A stretch of 64,000 nt of DNA from Caprimulgus europaeus. Lineage: Eukaryota; Chordata; Aves; Caprimulgiformes; Caprimulgidae. The stretch is from positions 50,324,465 to 50,388,464 of the forward strand of contig OU015530.1 in NCBI GenBank assembly GCA_907165065.1. The letters run 5' to 3'. A model generated the notes under the pieces. That model ran no database searches. It was not told the origin of the DNA and worked only from the letters and a program-made list of their open reading frames with translations. A program made the translations under genes and the position numbers. Position 1 is the first letter of the stretch. Each line of letters starts with the position of its first letter. This document shows positions 35,453 through 49,800 of the stretch, piece by piece.

Positions 35453-37223
35453 GAGTGCAATGTCTACTTGTCATATAGTTCTAGAATGTGTATGACATAC
35501 AGGTGAAGTACCCTATAATATCAGAGCTTTCATTGTTGGAAGCGATTTTGTTTCAGTTCTGGCAATGCTTTACTGTTGCTTCTATTCATTCTGTCTTCGG
35601 AGTTTCAGGGATGTGGCCATTGTAGAATTATCGGGTTTTTGGCTCTGCTAATTCAGTTCTGCACTAGTGATTTAGATATTTAATGTGCTCATGAACCAAA
35701 GGTATTTTAGATTTTCCATGGCACATCTAGATTCAGCCCACATTTTAATTTTATCTTACTTTATGGTGTGGGATTTTCTCTCTCTGAAATCTATTTCACT
35801 TCCCTCCTCTTCCTGCTTTAAAATAGACCAATGAACCACATTGCCTTTAGACTGATTTCCTCTGCAGATATATTTTTAGATTGATCAGTGTTACCCTATA
35901 ATTCCTTAACTTACACTATCCTTTGTTTCTTTTATAGTTAGATGGCCCTACATCTAACTACATCAAAATCCAGCTACATCTACATCAAGATGTATTTACA
36001 TTTCCATATGCATTTTTTTCCTTTTTTATAATAAATACTGGGATATGTCTTAAGAGACAAAGAATGTAATTAAAATATTTACCTTCTAGAACACATTCTC
36101 GATTTAAATAAATTAATAAATAAAAATTATCTTGTGCAAAATTCACAGTTCAGTTTAGGCTGAGTAAATATGAAATGTTAAAGCACAGCAGTAGGAAAAG
36201 TTAATTTGGACCCGTATTTTGCAGATAGATGGAATCTACAATGTGATTACATATAGGTTTAGTAGAAAACAAACCATTGCCTGCATAGACAGGCTTAGGT
36301 TAGAGCAGAGGAGCTGTTTCTTACCCTAATTTTATGAGTCTTATGTAGTAGAGATAAACGAGTATTCCCAAGTGGAGTGAAATGTCTTTTGAACTCTCTC
36401 TGGAATCTCAAAATTGAAATTACATTGTTCTGCTGGTGTAAATGGGTACAGACAGGTAATACCAGGCCAGGTGAATTGTATCAAGGAGGCATTTTTATTA
36501 ATTTGGCATGCTGACAAAATACTTTTTGTCTGGATGGCAATCAAAGCTCTGAGATCTGAACTAGTGTCAAACCCTTAGGACAACTTCTTGGTACTACCAC
36601 ATTGCATGATGCTTGCAGAAAGCTAAAGAAAACTAGCAAGTATCATGTGTTGAGTGAATATAGCATACTGAATGCATTCTTTTGGTTCCCCAAGAGTAAA
36701 TTGCAGAGGAGAATTAGATGTTAATTTTTTACAGATATGAGTAGGTAAAATTCCCAGTTTTGATAGAGGATTATATATGGAAATGAATTTTAAATGTATC
36801 TGTTTTTAAATGTTGCAGGGAATATGTGCGACTTCGTGCATGTGCTTGGAGGTCGGATTGATTATTTCTTAGATATGGTTTAATTCCAAAGATCAAGATT
36901 TCTTGAAATAGGACTTTGTGATTTACCCTGTTTGAGACCACAGCAGCCATAGATACCTTCCCAAACATCAATAGCACATTATGGGTAAGACAAGAGATAC
37001 TCATGATTTTATGCACTCATGCTAACCTCAATGGCTTGTATTTCTAGTAAGGGTGAAGTTTTTATTCCATAGATGAAGAAGGAAAGGGAGAGAATTTGAT
37101 AAATAATTGAGTTTGTTCCAAACAAATTGGGTGGCACAAAGTAAGGAATATACATGAAAGGTGGTGAAGAGGATGGATTTGCCAGAGCTAAGGTGTGTAG
37201 GAGGAGATGAAAGTAGAGATGTG

Positions 37224-37249
37224 GCTTTGAAAGAAAGCTTTGAAAGAAA
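37224..37249. repeat. 13-bp tandem duplication
   Basis: gctttgaaagaaa repeated twice exactly. It lies in a purine-rich region of several hundred bases. Confidence 0.9.
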
Positions 37250-39509
37250 GAAGAAACATGGTTATGGGAGATTTGAAGACACAGTGGAAAAGAGGAGTTG
37301 TAGGGAGCTCAGTTTCAAATGCCACTGAACTGGAAGTGTTGAGGGTGAGAATGCGTTATGGAAAATTAGAAATCAAGTTGTCTTAGCAGTGAGGATGACA
37401 ATACAGGACACAGCTGGAGATGCAGAAAGTGGAGCTTCAGGGTCTGAATATGAGGGCTCCACAAGGGAAAATGATGGAGATTTCAGCAATAAAAAGGCTG
37501 GTCTCACCAAACAAGTAATAAAGAGAAGAAATGTGATATTATTCCCATTGTGTCATACTCTCTTTGAGTTAAGTGGCCTTTACCAAAGAGAGTTCACCTA
37601 CTGAGGTGCACTAAGTGATCTTGAGGATTAATAATATAATAAAAATATAGACATCTTAGGTATAACAGGATCTGTAGAAGGTGGAGAGACAAACCTTTAG
37701 GATATGTCAGAGGAGATCACCTAAGAGACTGAGAGAGGTAATTTGCCTGGAGGAAATTGTCTAAGAGAAAATCAAATGAAGACCTTCAGAATGCAAACTG
37801 AGAAATGTCACTGTTTTTATCAGTTCTGCTGCTGCTAAAGATTTATAAGAGACATTTATTGGACCAGAAAGTTGCTACTGTGCTAATGGGCTACAGATAC
37901 AGGAGCAGAAAGACTGGTGTTTGGAACAGATGAAATTGCCTCTTGAGAAAAATGGGTGACAGTCTGCACTTTGAATTTTGTTTTAAAAATTTGATTAAGT
38001 CAGTTTACATCTTCCACTAAAGCAGAAACAAGTTGAACCCTAATCTCATTTTATCAACTCTCTAGGATTTTAGTAAAAAATTTTTATTTTGCCTCAACTC
38101 TATTTTGATGAATCAGCATGCATTTTGAGAAACCTAATATCTAGGCAGCCAAGGCTGCATTCTTGTTTTGTTTTACAATATGTGTTTGTTTGTGGTAGGC
38201 ATGTTCAAACAGACTTTATATTTAATCTAAACCACCACATTTCAGGAAATGATCTAGCATAAAGCCCATAGTTTCTGTTCTCCTCTGCATTTCGTAAATA
38301 CAAAATCACTGCCTGTGATTTCTTGTGAAAAGAATGCATTGGTTTCTTAAAAGTAGCTAGAGAGTAAATGTACTTAAAAGAAGTGTGAGTGTTCAGTATC
38401 TTTTGGTTTCTCAAATTTTTTTAGCCTTGTACAGGTTTCATTTATATTGCTCTTTCTTGGCATTAAAAAAAGGACTGTGAGAAAGCTGGTGACTTTTTGA
38501 GGACTTCACCATATTACCTTGCTTCTATAATTACATTGACTTAAATCAACTGATTTACTCCACTCTGAAACTAAGTAAGCCTTACTCAGCCTTATCACAC
38601 ATATTTATCAGCACAGTTCTGTTTTAAAACGTTATTGGCTGTAGCAATTACAGTCTTCATAATTTATGATATTATAATATAAGCTCTTTTTTGCCTGGAG
38701 CTCTATAATTTATTTATGTGTGTTTTTATTTACATAACATATTTATTACTTATGAAAGACACTTCAGTGGTAATGCTGAAGAGCAACAACATGGAATGCA
38801 TGCACAGAAGAGGAATTTTAAGGTATGTGCCATCTTCCTTGAGATCATCTTGTGAAGCTGGTATTTCCAAGCTGCATCCAGAAATGATAAATTCCCTTCT
38901 TTTAATTCAGTCTATTCCCATTTCAGCAAACTACTACATAAATGGCATGTTTTCAGCATGTTCTCTGTGTGTGTATTTAGTGTTTGGACTCCTATTGATA
39001 TCGATAGGCTCAATTTCTCTCCATCCATTTAGAAATACATATCCAAGAAAATGGGGCCATGGAGGAATCTAAGTTTGATATTGATGAATGGACTCACTTT
39101 CTAAAAGTTCCATTTGCTGCTTTATAAACGTTCCAGGGCTGCGTAATACGGAGCTGTAAACGACGCTTTGTTTAATGCCTCCAAACTCCTAATTTGATTG
39201 TATATTTGTGAGGGTCAGTGCTCCTTCTTGCTTAGTGATTCTGAGTTATGAGACCCTCATTGTAGCATCTAGATTCTATAAGCTGTTGGTGCTCCATGAA
39301 ATTTATCTTCTATTAGCTAATTAGAACAACATTAAGCACTAAAGAAGCAAAACAAAGGTACTGGTCTTGGTTTGAAGAAGTTAACTGCTGTAAATGTGAA
39401 AGTCAGTACCTGAATTTAGTAAAATCACTCCCAGAAACCTAACTGGTTTCTGCAGACTTGCAGTGTGTGATATTTGTGTAAGTAATGTGAAGTTCATGGG
39501 AGTCTGCCC

Positions 39510-39595
39510 CCAGTTTTTAGGACCTGGTCCTTGCATGTAAGAGTACTCCCGTGTTATGTGCAGTCCCATGGAAATCAGCAGAAACATCAAAATGG
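39510..39595. mobile_element. Possible MITE-like fragment (archosaur type)
   Basis: Contains aggacctggtccttgcatg, gtactcccgtg and agtcccatggaaatcagc, which recall the 'ggatcaggtccttgca...cccattgaagtcaatgg' style of archosaur palindromic MITEs. It is more eroded than the 9.9- and 12.8-kb pieces. Confidence 0.35.
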
Positions 39596-42500
39596 GTAAT
39601 GGTTCTTGGAGTGAACCTCTGCTTATAGTAAAAGTAGTGGGTGGATCTGAGTGCAAACAAAAGCTTGTCAATACACAAGATTGTGGCTTCCATGGACACA
39701 TCATCATAATGAAAATCTCTCACTTACTCTGTATCTGAAATTCCAAAGGAATATCAAGAGTTCTCAAAATGTGATCAATAAGCTAGCCTTAAAATATGAC
39801 ATATTGAAATACAACAGAGTGTCTTGCTTTTAAAAATGAATGGGATCAATACATTTTGTTTAGATGTCCACAATCCTGGAATTGATTAATCTTTAGTTCT
39901 GAAAGGTAAGTGAAAGTGCCTGAAACATTTAATATAATAATACATTAAGATGATCACTATAAACACAGTGAACCTTATGGCCTAGACATGCCAGGAAGGA
40001 ATGTGTTTTTCATAGGTAATGCTTGCTGCTCTGGACACAGTGTTTCTTCTGCAGGTTGTGCATCCACCATGACATATTAATATGTCACTGGTTTTCTTTT
40101 TAGTATCACTGATTGCATGAAATTCAAGCATGATTTTTGCTTTGGTTCAGCACGGTGGCATGTCATGGGCTTCCATACTCATGTGTGACTTGTGGATAAA
40201 GAACTAAACAATAAATGAAGCTCAGAGTGAAAGGCATCATGTATTGGCAATATAACTTTAGGTGGTTCCTTGCTTAGACTGTGACGACTGGGTAGGAGGC
40301 TTCTGCTAAGAAGTTGATATTGCAAAAAATATCATGTTTATTGCTTCAGAGGTAGTTTAACCAACTCTGTGGCAATCAATGGAAGTGTTGTACAGTATTG
40401 AGCAGGAATTTTTTTCTTTTTCCTTTTTTTTTTCCCCCCGAGTCTGTGTCATCACAGCTGTTGGGAGACTCTAGGCCAGTTCTGTCAGTGTCTACTGATA
40501 AGTTATCACTATTGAACATGGACTTCTGTGTCAGGCAAAGTGATGCATTATAGAATATTTTGCTCATGCTACTCATATCAGAGAAGGAGATGGTCTGACT
40601 TTGCAAACAAGCTTGCCGCAGCTGTAAATGTTTCTGGAATGCTTTCTTCCTGAACTGAGTATTATATATTCAATTATAGGTGGTACAAGATGATTTGTAC
40701 CACTCTGAAGCAAAGCTGGTTAAAAACAACCAGCTAATGTTAGTAATAAAAGTGCTGTCCTGGCAAAGTATATCTCTATTATAACCCTAATATTCTTTTC
40801 ATATCTTTTTGAATAGTATATTTGTTTTGAAAATGTTCTTTTGGGTGAGTCAGAGCAATTTGTGAATTTAGGTTAGAGTGAATATGTTTTCCTGAAGAAA
40901 CTATCATGAAAAACACTCATGCTTCATTGTAATTACACAGCCATGCCTTCTACACTTTACAGTACCCATGCCAAGATTTGAGAGCTTATTTGCTAATTGC
41001 AGATGAATATGCCACTTAATTAATTAGGAGCTACACACCCTCAATTGTATGTATCTATCATAGTGATTTAATTTATAGTGATACATTTGTCTAGATGATT
41101 TATTGTCCATGAAGGGAGGCAAATCACACTGTTTATTTAAAGCATCTAACTTAGGTGGGATTTAGGACACCAGAAGTTAGGAACTTCAGTTTCCCCTGTT
41201 AGGGGAGAGTAGAAGGTACCTGCAGAGGGCAAATCAAAGCATGTGCATTTGGACACATTAATACACTCCTCCTTGTGAGCAGCAGGGATGAAATTAAAGT
41301 TTATTTTATGAAAAAGGATGAGTACTAATCACTAGGCTTTCTCATGAGTTACCGGAGCCTTGGATTCGTCCTAGTCTTTTTATGTGTCTATGGAGGCACC
41401 TAAGCTTCTCCTACCTCTTTCTGCATCCAACTCCTCTTAGCAACGTGACTGTCTTCAGTCCTACAAGGTGACAGTCACCTGGATCTTGAGAACCTGATTT
41501 TCTGGAATTTGATTGTCATTTTGTGCACTCTTTGGGACAATGCATAGTTTGCTTATTTTCTCTCCTGTATCATTATCTGCATGCCATAGAAAAACTTGAA
41601 TCATCTGTGCTTTAGGAACAACAGTAACTGGAGCATAGAAATAATTTGGAGTGCATATATATGTGTGTGTGTGTGTGTATGCAGCTAGGTATAAGCTTCA
41701 CTATATGGTACAGGACATTGCAAAGGCAAAGTGTTGTACCTAATGATACTGTTTTTAATACAAGCCTTTTAAGAGTTAGCAGTTTATCAAGGAAGCAGAC
41801 AGGGTCTTAACCTTTTTTTGTATGAAATGTCTATGATCATAAAGATTTTTGAATTAAAATTTTTGCTGAGCTTTGGAGGGGAAACTCACTTACAAAGTAT
41901 TCCCCCAAATAAAACTAAAACCAGACAAACGGTAGCTACCTATAAAAGAAAAGTATTTGTATACATTCTGTTACTGTAACTTTGTTAAGTTTACTTAGGA
42001 TGCTTATAGTGTGGCTGTCAGAATATATTTGCTGCACTATAACATATGAATAAATAACATCATGTCAATACATTTGAGAGATCATAATATTGTTAAAGAA
42101 TTGATTTACTAAATACATAATTTGATGGTTTTAATTAATAATATGCTGTAGTGTGGAGTTCTGTCACAGTGACCCCAAGGTCAAGACCTGTAGTTTATGG
42201 ACTATTAATTAGCCATTAAGTCATTTGCTCATCTGACCTGCAAATCTATCAGATTGATGGATAGCAGAGACCTTTATGTTCCTAATAGGTATTCTATTTA
42301 AGTTTCAAAATTTTCAAGCAAAGTTTGATCACTGAGTAAAATGAAGTGAGAAGAGAGCTCAACAATTTTTTAAGGCTATTTCATCACCTTTCACTTGAAA
42401 GCAGATATTAACTTGAAGAATACCATTGCTGTCTTCACTGTTCTCCCAGGACTATTGACTGAACAGTGCAACCAGTACCTTTATTTCTTTTCTTTAAGAA

Positions 42501-45500
42501 GAGGAAATCAAAATTATTTTACAGATCTTTTGACTGCCTAATATCAAGCATAAATTTTAATTGCACTTCATTTACTAAGTGGTGCATTACCTCATCCTTT
42601 GGTTTTAACAATGGATTTTCTATAAATCTTCATATGGTTAAACATGATAAACTGCTCAACATATCATGGAACATGGCAGTGCTTATTAGCACTTGAGAAG
42701 TTATTGATTGCTTATCTTGATTAATCTTTTATGGGTCTCTGTAGTATTAATTCTACAGAAAAGACTTTGGAAGTTCTGTAGCATTAGTCTCCTCATTCAT
42801 ACATTCGCCTTCAATTACATGGATTTCTCTGACTGCTTTTGCTAGATTAATTATAACCTCTTTGCCACCAGATCTTGCTTTCAGTTTATCAAGAATTAGA
42901 ATTTTAATGAAAAATACATATTTAAAAGATTCTAAGAAAGAGTGGCATTAATGAGATGAGATGTTTCCTGCAATTTGGTAGAAGGAAGGAACTCTTAAGT
43001 TTCTGGCATAAGGAGAAGAAGTGAGCATCAATTTTAGAGGCACAGTTTATGATGTATGATTTTTGCCAGATATTCAGCTGCTTCATTTCAGATACAGCCT
43101 GGGAAGTTTCCTCTCACATTTTATCTTAATGACAAAGGTTTTCTGTAACAAGCAGTATCAGCTTTATCATAAAGAAGAGAAAGACTGAAGCTTGCTCACC
43201 AGGTTTATCTTCGGGAAGGTAGGCAAAGACACAAGGCATGCCAGATAAGTGGTGAGTATGTGCTTGAGGGTAGGTTTCCTATGTCCCAGACAAGTACCTG
43301 CTCTACTCAGCTAGAGGCTGTTTTAGAATCTCTTGCCTCTCATTTTAAAAATGGAAATCTTTACATGTTTGCATCTTCTTTCTGGTGAAGAGTGAAAATA
43401 AATTCCATGACTCAAAATTTCATACTGTCTTTGGTTTTAGACAGTCTTAAAGTCAAAGACCATAGCATACACAGACTTCACTTGTCGGCATAAGGACTTG
43501 GTAAAGACAGGTCTCTCTAACAAAAATATCCTGACTGCAGACTACTGCTTCAAACCACGAGATCTGAGAAATTAATATTCCAGTTTTAATTTGATAGATT
43601 GTCATTGTTTCATGGTCAACTACTGAAGAGTACCTGGGTGCTGCATGGTTTGTCATCACCATCCCAGTGCATTCTTGATCTCAGTCTCTGCTCTCACCTT
43701 TAATGGAAATCAGGGAGGGGGGGAAGAGAAGGCTTTGTAGCCACTCGATATCTAGCATGAACTGTCACGTGGCAGCATTTTGGACTTTATATTTGCTACC
43801 TTTTGTATAAAAGCGTTAAAGAAATCTACATCTAGCATATGTGTATATTGAAACCTTAGAGGATTGTACAGTTATAGAGGAGTCCTACTGATACTGGAAG
43901 GATGTGGAAGTTTCCAGTGATTTACAGTGGGGTTGATCCTATTCCAATTCAGAAGAATGGAAAACCTGTCACTATTTGGAGTGGACAGGGGTCAAACTGG
44001 TGTTGCTGCAGCAGCACTTGTGATGATCTCACTTTCTTACAGTTCTGTAAGAAAGTTGGCAAGAGCAACAGAAGAGCTCTGAAGTAAACAAACAAAAACC
44101 CCATAGCAATAAAAGTCTAGCTTTATTCTGATGTTAACATCATATTGAAGGAGTAATGAGTCATCTACCTTATTAATAATGGGCAGATTTTCAATACTAG
44201 CATATTTTATTGTCATCAGTCCCTGTTGCATGTGTAGGAGCTGGAGTACAGCCAAAAGGAGAGGAGGAGTAGAAAGGATGCTCAGTTTCATAGATTTAGG
44301 AAAAAAAAAAAAAAAAAAGATTGAAAGCAAATGAACTCAATCCTGTTTCTATTTAAGGTGAAATGACAACATCTTTTGATTTTGAAAAGGCCAATATTTC
44401 ACCCTGCATCACAACTTCTCCCTTTTCTGTAACATGCTTTTATATTCAGTGCCAGCCGTTGAGAGCTCTGCCATCTCCATAGATGTGCTGTGAGAGGCTT
44501 AACTAATCCTGGTAAAGGGCTTCACACAGAAGATGCCATGAGAATGCAAATCATGGACAATATTGATGACTGACTGAGTATGTATGGACAGCAGTAAAGG
44601 AATCTCTCATGTTTCCATTATATTCCTAGGAATATTTTTTATTACGGGTTAGTTCTGAAAGCTGTTGAATGTTAACTATTGAATACTAACAAAGTTATTA
44701 CATAGGCAGACCAAGTCACTCCTTCTAGATACACTGAACAAAGAAAGGGACCTATGATGACTTCCTGGCCCTAGGATTTTTATCAGTCACATCATGAGGG
44801 CAAAGATTTCAACACACAAATCTCTCAGATTTCCTATTGTGTCAGAAAGGGCTTAAATGCAGATATTTTATTGTATGGGAATGTACAGGCCACACAGGTA
44901 GATAGGAACCTGGTATGAAGTTCTCAGTAAGTTGGCATAAAGTAGGATTTATACTTGGGCTGTAAACTAAATGGATACATTAACCAAAAGTTCCCTATAG
45001 GGGAAAAGAAGTGGGCCAGGACTCTAGTGTAGCCTGAGGGTCATGGCAGCAGCTGCAGGGCAATTGTTCTTTGTGTCATGCAAAATGTTCATCTTCTCTT
45101 GTTTTCACGTGGTTCTCTACAGAGGGAGAAAGATTTTATTTCTCTAATAGTGTTGGGGAAGTTATTCCAGTCATTTTCAAAGGGTAAACATATAATGCTT
45201 CTTATTAAGCTATATTGTCAATTAAAAAAAAAAAAATCAGTGTGAAAGATTCCTAAAGTTTATTTATTTTGAAAAAGTGGATCAGAGAAATATCTTTCAA
45301 ATGCAAGATGACCATGTTATGTCTCTAAATCTCAGTATCAAGATTATATGAGAGGGGTTGTATTTTTCAAGTTGGCTGTCTGAACTTCCTAAGAAAATCT
45401 GACAAATAAATAACTAAAATGAGGAGCTACAAATACTAGGCATGTCTATGTGAGCAAATGTGGAATTTTCACAGGGAAAAGTTTAATTTAAAATTCAGTG

Positions 45501-46810
45501 AGTTGGTTTAAAATTTTACTCTTTCTCCCTACAATGTTTGCAGGTAAAAGCCTTCAGCTTCTACTTTGGCTTATACAAAAATGTGCACATGCAACACCAG
45601 TGTGTTTCTTGAAGGTGCTTCCCCTGTTCGGGACAATAGTTGTGCTCTCTCACAGCCCTTTAACGTCTGCATACTCAGAGCATCTGCGCCATGTACCAGC
45701 CATCCTCTACCTTACAGTGCAGGGTCCCTTTAAAATCAGTTTGGGTAGTCATGTCAAATACTTTGCAATTTTTACTGTTTGAGGACCGTTGCAGTTAGAT
45801 GGTTTTACTATGTTGCACTGTGTTTTTTTCTTTAATGAAATATGCTTTTATTTGAAAAAATAATCATTGTGGGGAAGCTTTTTTGCTCAAAATCATGCTA
45901 CACAACATCAGAAATGAATATGTTAAAATTAATTTTCACTTACAATCTCTTCACTTAAAGGGTAACCCATAATTCTCATAATACTCACTTGAACTTAATG
46001 TTTTCCTGTCTTCTAATGGACAGTAATTGAGAGGGATCCATCATCTATATTATACTCCAGTGCAGAGAATCACTTAGAAAAATGGTGCTATAAACTGGAA
46101 TCTCTATGGTAAAAATCAATCCCTGGAAGCTGGTTAGTTTTAAGAAAAGCTATTACCTGTCTGCTAGACTTACATGTAGCTTTATTGTGTTTATATGAAT
46201 TTGCATGTAGAAATTAAGTCCATCATTTTTCTAATATGAAGTAAACTGATGGCCCTAATACTACAATTTTTTTTTTGTTTCCACATACTTCCATGGGAGA
46301 CTGTGTCTTCTTCACTGACATAACGATACAGTTTGCAAGATTTTAATGATGTCCTTACAACTTTAATTAACAAACACATTTTTTTCTGCTGAGGCTTTCA
46401 AGAAGGATCCAAGTCCTTTCTTACTCACATTGGGTTCATAACTTATTCTAGGTAACTACCTTTTCCTAAGTTATGGGGAAATCCTAGGAAGTAAAACCTG
46501 AGGTAAGAACAATATTGTTCTTCCCTGCTGCACAAGAGGATCTTCTCCAGCTTGAATCCATCTGTTGTAGCAGAACTTGGTCCCTTTCTGGTGAGTAATC
46601 AAAATAACTATGGGAAAAGCCTGCAGGACATCTGGAGGAAGCCCCTAAGTCACAGGGTGTCAGATGCTTGAGACTATATTTTTGCAGAGGGATCATTTTG
46701 TACCAGCCCAGTCCTTAGCCATCTCTTCTTGACTGCTACCCAGGGCCTGACACCAAGGATATATGGATGCCACCCTACCAGCATGCCTATTCCTCAGTTC
46801 TTGTTTAATG
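39596..46810. other. No gene seen
   Basis: About 7 kb without a recognised gene. An excellent donor (AAG|GTAAGTGA at 39903-39912) has an acceptor 42 bases upstream (39863), but all frames of the enclosed segment contain stops. It also holds a poly(A) run of 18 (44301-44318) and an 8-bp perfect hairpin (agctggtt/aaccagct, 40714-40735). Confidence 0.5.
41655..41680. repeat. (AT)n(TG)n dinucleotide run
   Basis: A short AT stretch passing into about eight TG units. The alternating purine-pyrimidine sequence is short for a polymorphic marker. Confidence 0.9.

Positions 46811-46862
<52 letters not shown>
46811..46862. repeat. (AGAT)13 microsatellite
   Basis: Thirteen perfect tetranucleotide units over 52 bases. 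Pure GATA-type arrays of this length are normally length-polymorphic. Confidence 0.98.
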
Positions 46863-49800
46863 GCATGTGTGCTCAGTGTACTACTTGCCCAAATCTAGCC
46901 TCCAAACACTCCTTTTACAAACATATGGTGTGTTCCTTCCAGCTATCATCAATGTCCAATAGCTTCATTTCCCAAGTGGCTGAAGCAGAGACAGCAGCAG
47001 TCAATGGGACCCAGGGATATTTGCATGCTGAGGATGTGTTCTCCACATACTTTTCATGTATCTTTGCTTGCCCCTTACAATCAAACAGGGAACAGGACTG
47101 ACCAGGAGCTCATAGCCACTGACCATTACTGAGAAACGTTAATGGAAGGGCATTACTGAGGGCGTTGAGATTGTCATGTAAACATAATCAAGTATCTGTG
47201 AACCTTAGGTATGTTTTAATTAATGTAGTGCAAAACAAGTCCATTTTATTTTCCACATTTTGCAGCTCGTACTTTGAGATATGTCAGAAAAAAAATTCTC
47301 TGTACAAGATCCAGGGATAAATGCAATCCTGAATCCCAGTCCAGTAATTTAACTGGAAAATATTCATCTCTTCAGGGTCTCTTGCAAACTCCAAGGGCCA
47401 ATAGGGCTAGGTAAAAACTTTAGCAGTATGTATTGGATACTGTATTTGAAAATTATTAAGAAATTAATCATAAAAGACAGAAATGAGTCTCCTCTGACCA
47501 GCTCTGACCTTGAAATATCCTTCTTCCCTGACACAACTGTTTTCATTTTCGATATCTGTGAGAAGCATCTTTCTCCGAGAAACTGTGGATATTCCAGTTG
47601 CCAATTTCTAAGCAAAACACAGAGCAATTTTAAAAGCTGTCAGCTACAATGACTTCTTCAGGTAAAAAAAATCCCTTGTTTTTCCAGTAACTACTAATGG
47701 TTTAAAGCACTTTCATAAAAATCTTCTGCACTTTGGGAAAAGGGTGAGTTTTATATGTCTTTATTAGAAAAAAAATCCCCAACAAATCTCAAAAAATCCA
47801 GCAGCCTTGATACATGAAGGATTTCCTTAATTCTTTATAGGAACCTATACCATAATGTTTGTTGGGGTTTCTTTATTATTCCCCAGATTTAGACAGAGAC
47901 AGCCTGACAGTGTCTGGTGCTATTCTTCTCCTTGCCACTTATGTATGCCTCCTCACACACTATGATATCACAACTCATTAATCAGGCAGCAGGCTGGCTC
48001 GAGTGAGATCAGAGCGTGGGCCAATGCCAGTGCTCCTTTCCTCTGATTCATCAGGTGATTTTTTTTTTTTTTTCCTTAGTGTGGTCACAGAAGTGTATAA
48101 ATAGGAACAATATTCAATATTTTATCCTCAGGCTAAATTTAAAGGTTTCATTGAGATCAGGTGTATAAAATGGGCTGAGCATCTAAATCTAAAGATTTGT
48201 CAAGCAGATAAATTAGGTGGCAATTGCCAAAATACTACGTAACTAGAGAGGTTTTGTTTAAGGGCATGATAAGGGAGTCTGTGCCAGCTTTTATAAAGAA
48301 ATACTGGAAGAAATAAGGAGTCTTCACTTGCTTTACCTTCTTATATAGCAGCTGGCCTATTTGCTCTGGTTTTTGTTAGTGAACTGCAGAAGGCAGATCA
48401 CTAACCAATGTGCTAGCAGAGTTACTTGGCTGCAGAGAGAAAAGCCAAGTAGTTCCAAAGTCAGGCAAGATATTACCCTGAATGGATTAATTAGGAGGCT
48501 CTGGGTTTTGCCATTAACACTACTCACATTACTGTTTCCAAAGTATAGGGGAGCATAATCCCAAGGATTACTGTTGGCACTTGAGGAAAATGTTGTTGCT
48601 AAAGGAAGGCAAAGAAGTTTTGGCAGAGACACTCTGCTAGTTTAACTTACATCTTTGTGTCCCCTTGCAGGTGGGGAAAAGAAGTCAGAGAGGTGATTCA
48701 TGCCCGTTTTGCAAAAGGCTGTTGATTTTATTGGAGTCCATTATTTTTCTCTCCAGGTGGAACATCTTGGCTGAATGAGCTTTCAGCCTCTTCCAGGGGT
48801 GGCTGGTGAGTTCCAACATGACAACAGTGCTAGGACATTCCCTCTGTTTTTCAGACATTCACATATATTTTGCCTTCCTCTGTGCCAGTTCTGAAGAACT
48901 GCAGGAAAGGACAGTCAGTGGTTAAGGACTGAACTGTAGCTGCCTCCTTTGCAGGGCAAAGGCTCTCAAGGCAGATAAGGAACACTGCAAGAGGAGGAAG
49001 GAGTAAGCCCTTTACAGCCAACAGACAGCAATCTGCAACCAACAGTGTCAGGGATAACATAGAGGAGTACATTGCAGTTTTTTCACTTTCCAGTGTCAGC
49101 ACGATGTACACTGGGGAGGTTGTGTCATTGCCAGCAAGAGCTAAGATGAGGCCCTACAAAGAGCAGAAAAAATACTAATTGTTTTGAATTAAAATACATA
49201 TGTCCATCTTAGTAAATGCAAAAATCTGTGCTTTCCAGGAATATCTGACTGGTCCAGGCTGTATATTCACGGAACAAGCCAGTACTGATTAATAGTGAGT
49301 TTCTAGGTGTTGATTCTGACTCCTGAATGAGCTTTTTCTTTTCGCTTTGATGGCAATAGCATGGCAGTAGCTTAGTTGCAGCTGAGTTGTGTAAGAGGGA
49401 GCCCAAGTGTTATCCTGTGGCACATTGGGTTCATAAATTGTGGATTTGAGAATGAACTATTGTCAAATCATCTAGCAATCTTGGTCACTGAAGAAATCCC
49501 CTTTCTTCCTGTATCTTGATTACTTGCTTTTCTACTTACTATGAGCTTTTCCACTTTCCTTCTGTGCATCCCACTTCTTTGTTGCAGCCCCTACAAAAAT
49601 CTTCCTCATTTCTCCAGCTTTTTTATTCTTCAAAGAACTCACTGTTTCCTGCTTCAAAAAAATTCAGGCTTTGCATTCAACCTTTTTCACACCTCTGCTA
49701 GTACCTTTCTTTGTGCTCTTGCCTATGATTTCTCTAGTTTCCTTTGAAGCCAGCCAAGTCAATTTCCCCACGCGTCCATGTTTTTATTTTCTTTTCTCTG

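Larger units (their letters stand above)
32521..39509. other. No gene seen
   Basis: About 7 kb without a recognised gene. It contains a perfect 12-bp inverted repeat (35048-35059 / 35068-35079, aatattattaat), a 22-bp tandem duplication (35409-35452) and a 13-bp tandem duplication (37224-37249) in a purine-rich stretch (37130-37520). A plus frame at 33892-34158 begins with ATG and is 88 codons, within chance. Confidence 0.5.

Noticed and set aside
39851-39912. Acceptor plus near-perfect donor enclosing 42 nt
   Set aside because: All three frames of the enclosed segment contain a stop and the pyrimidine tract is short; probably chance.
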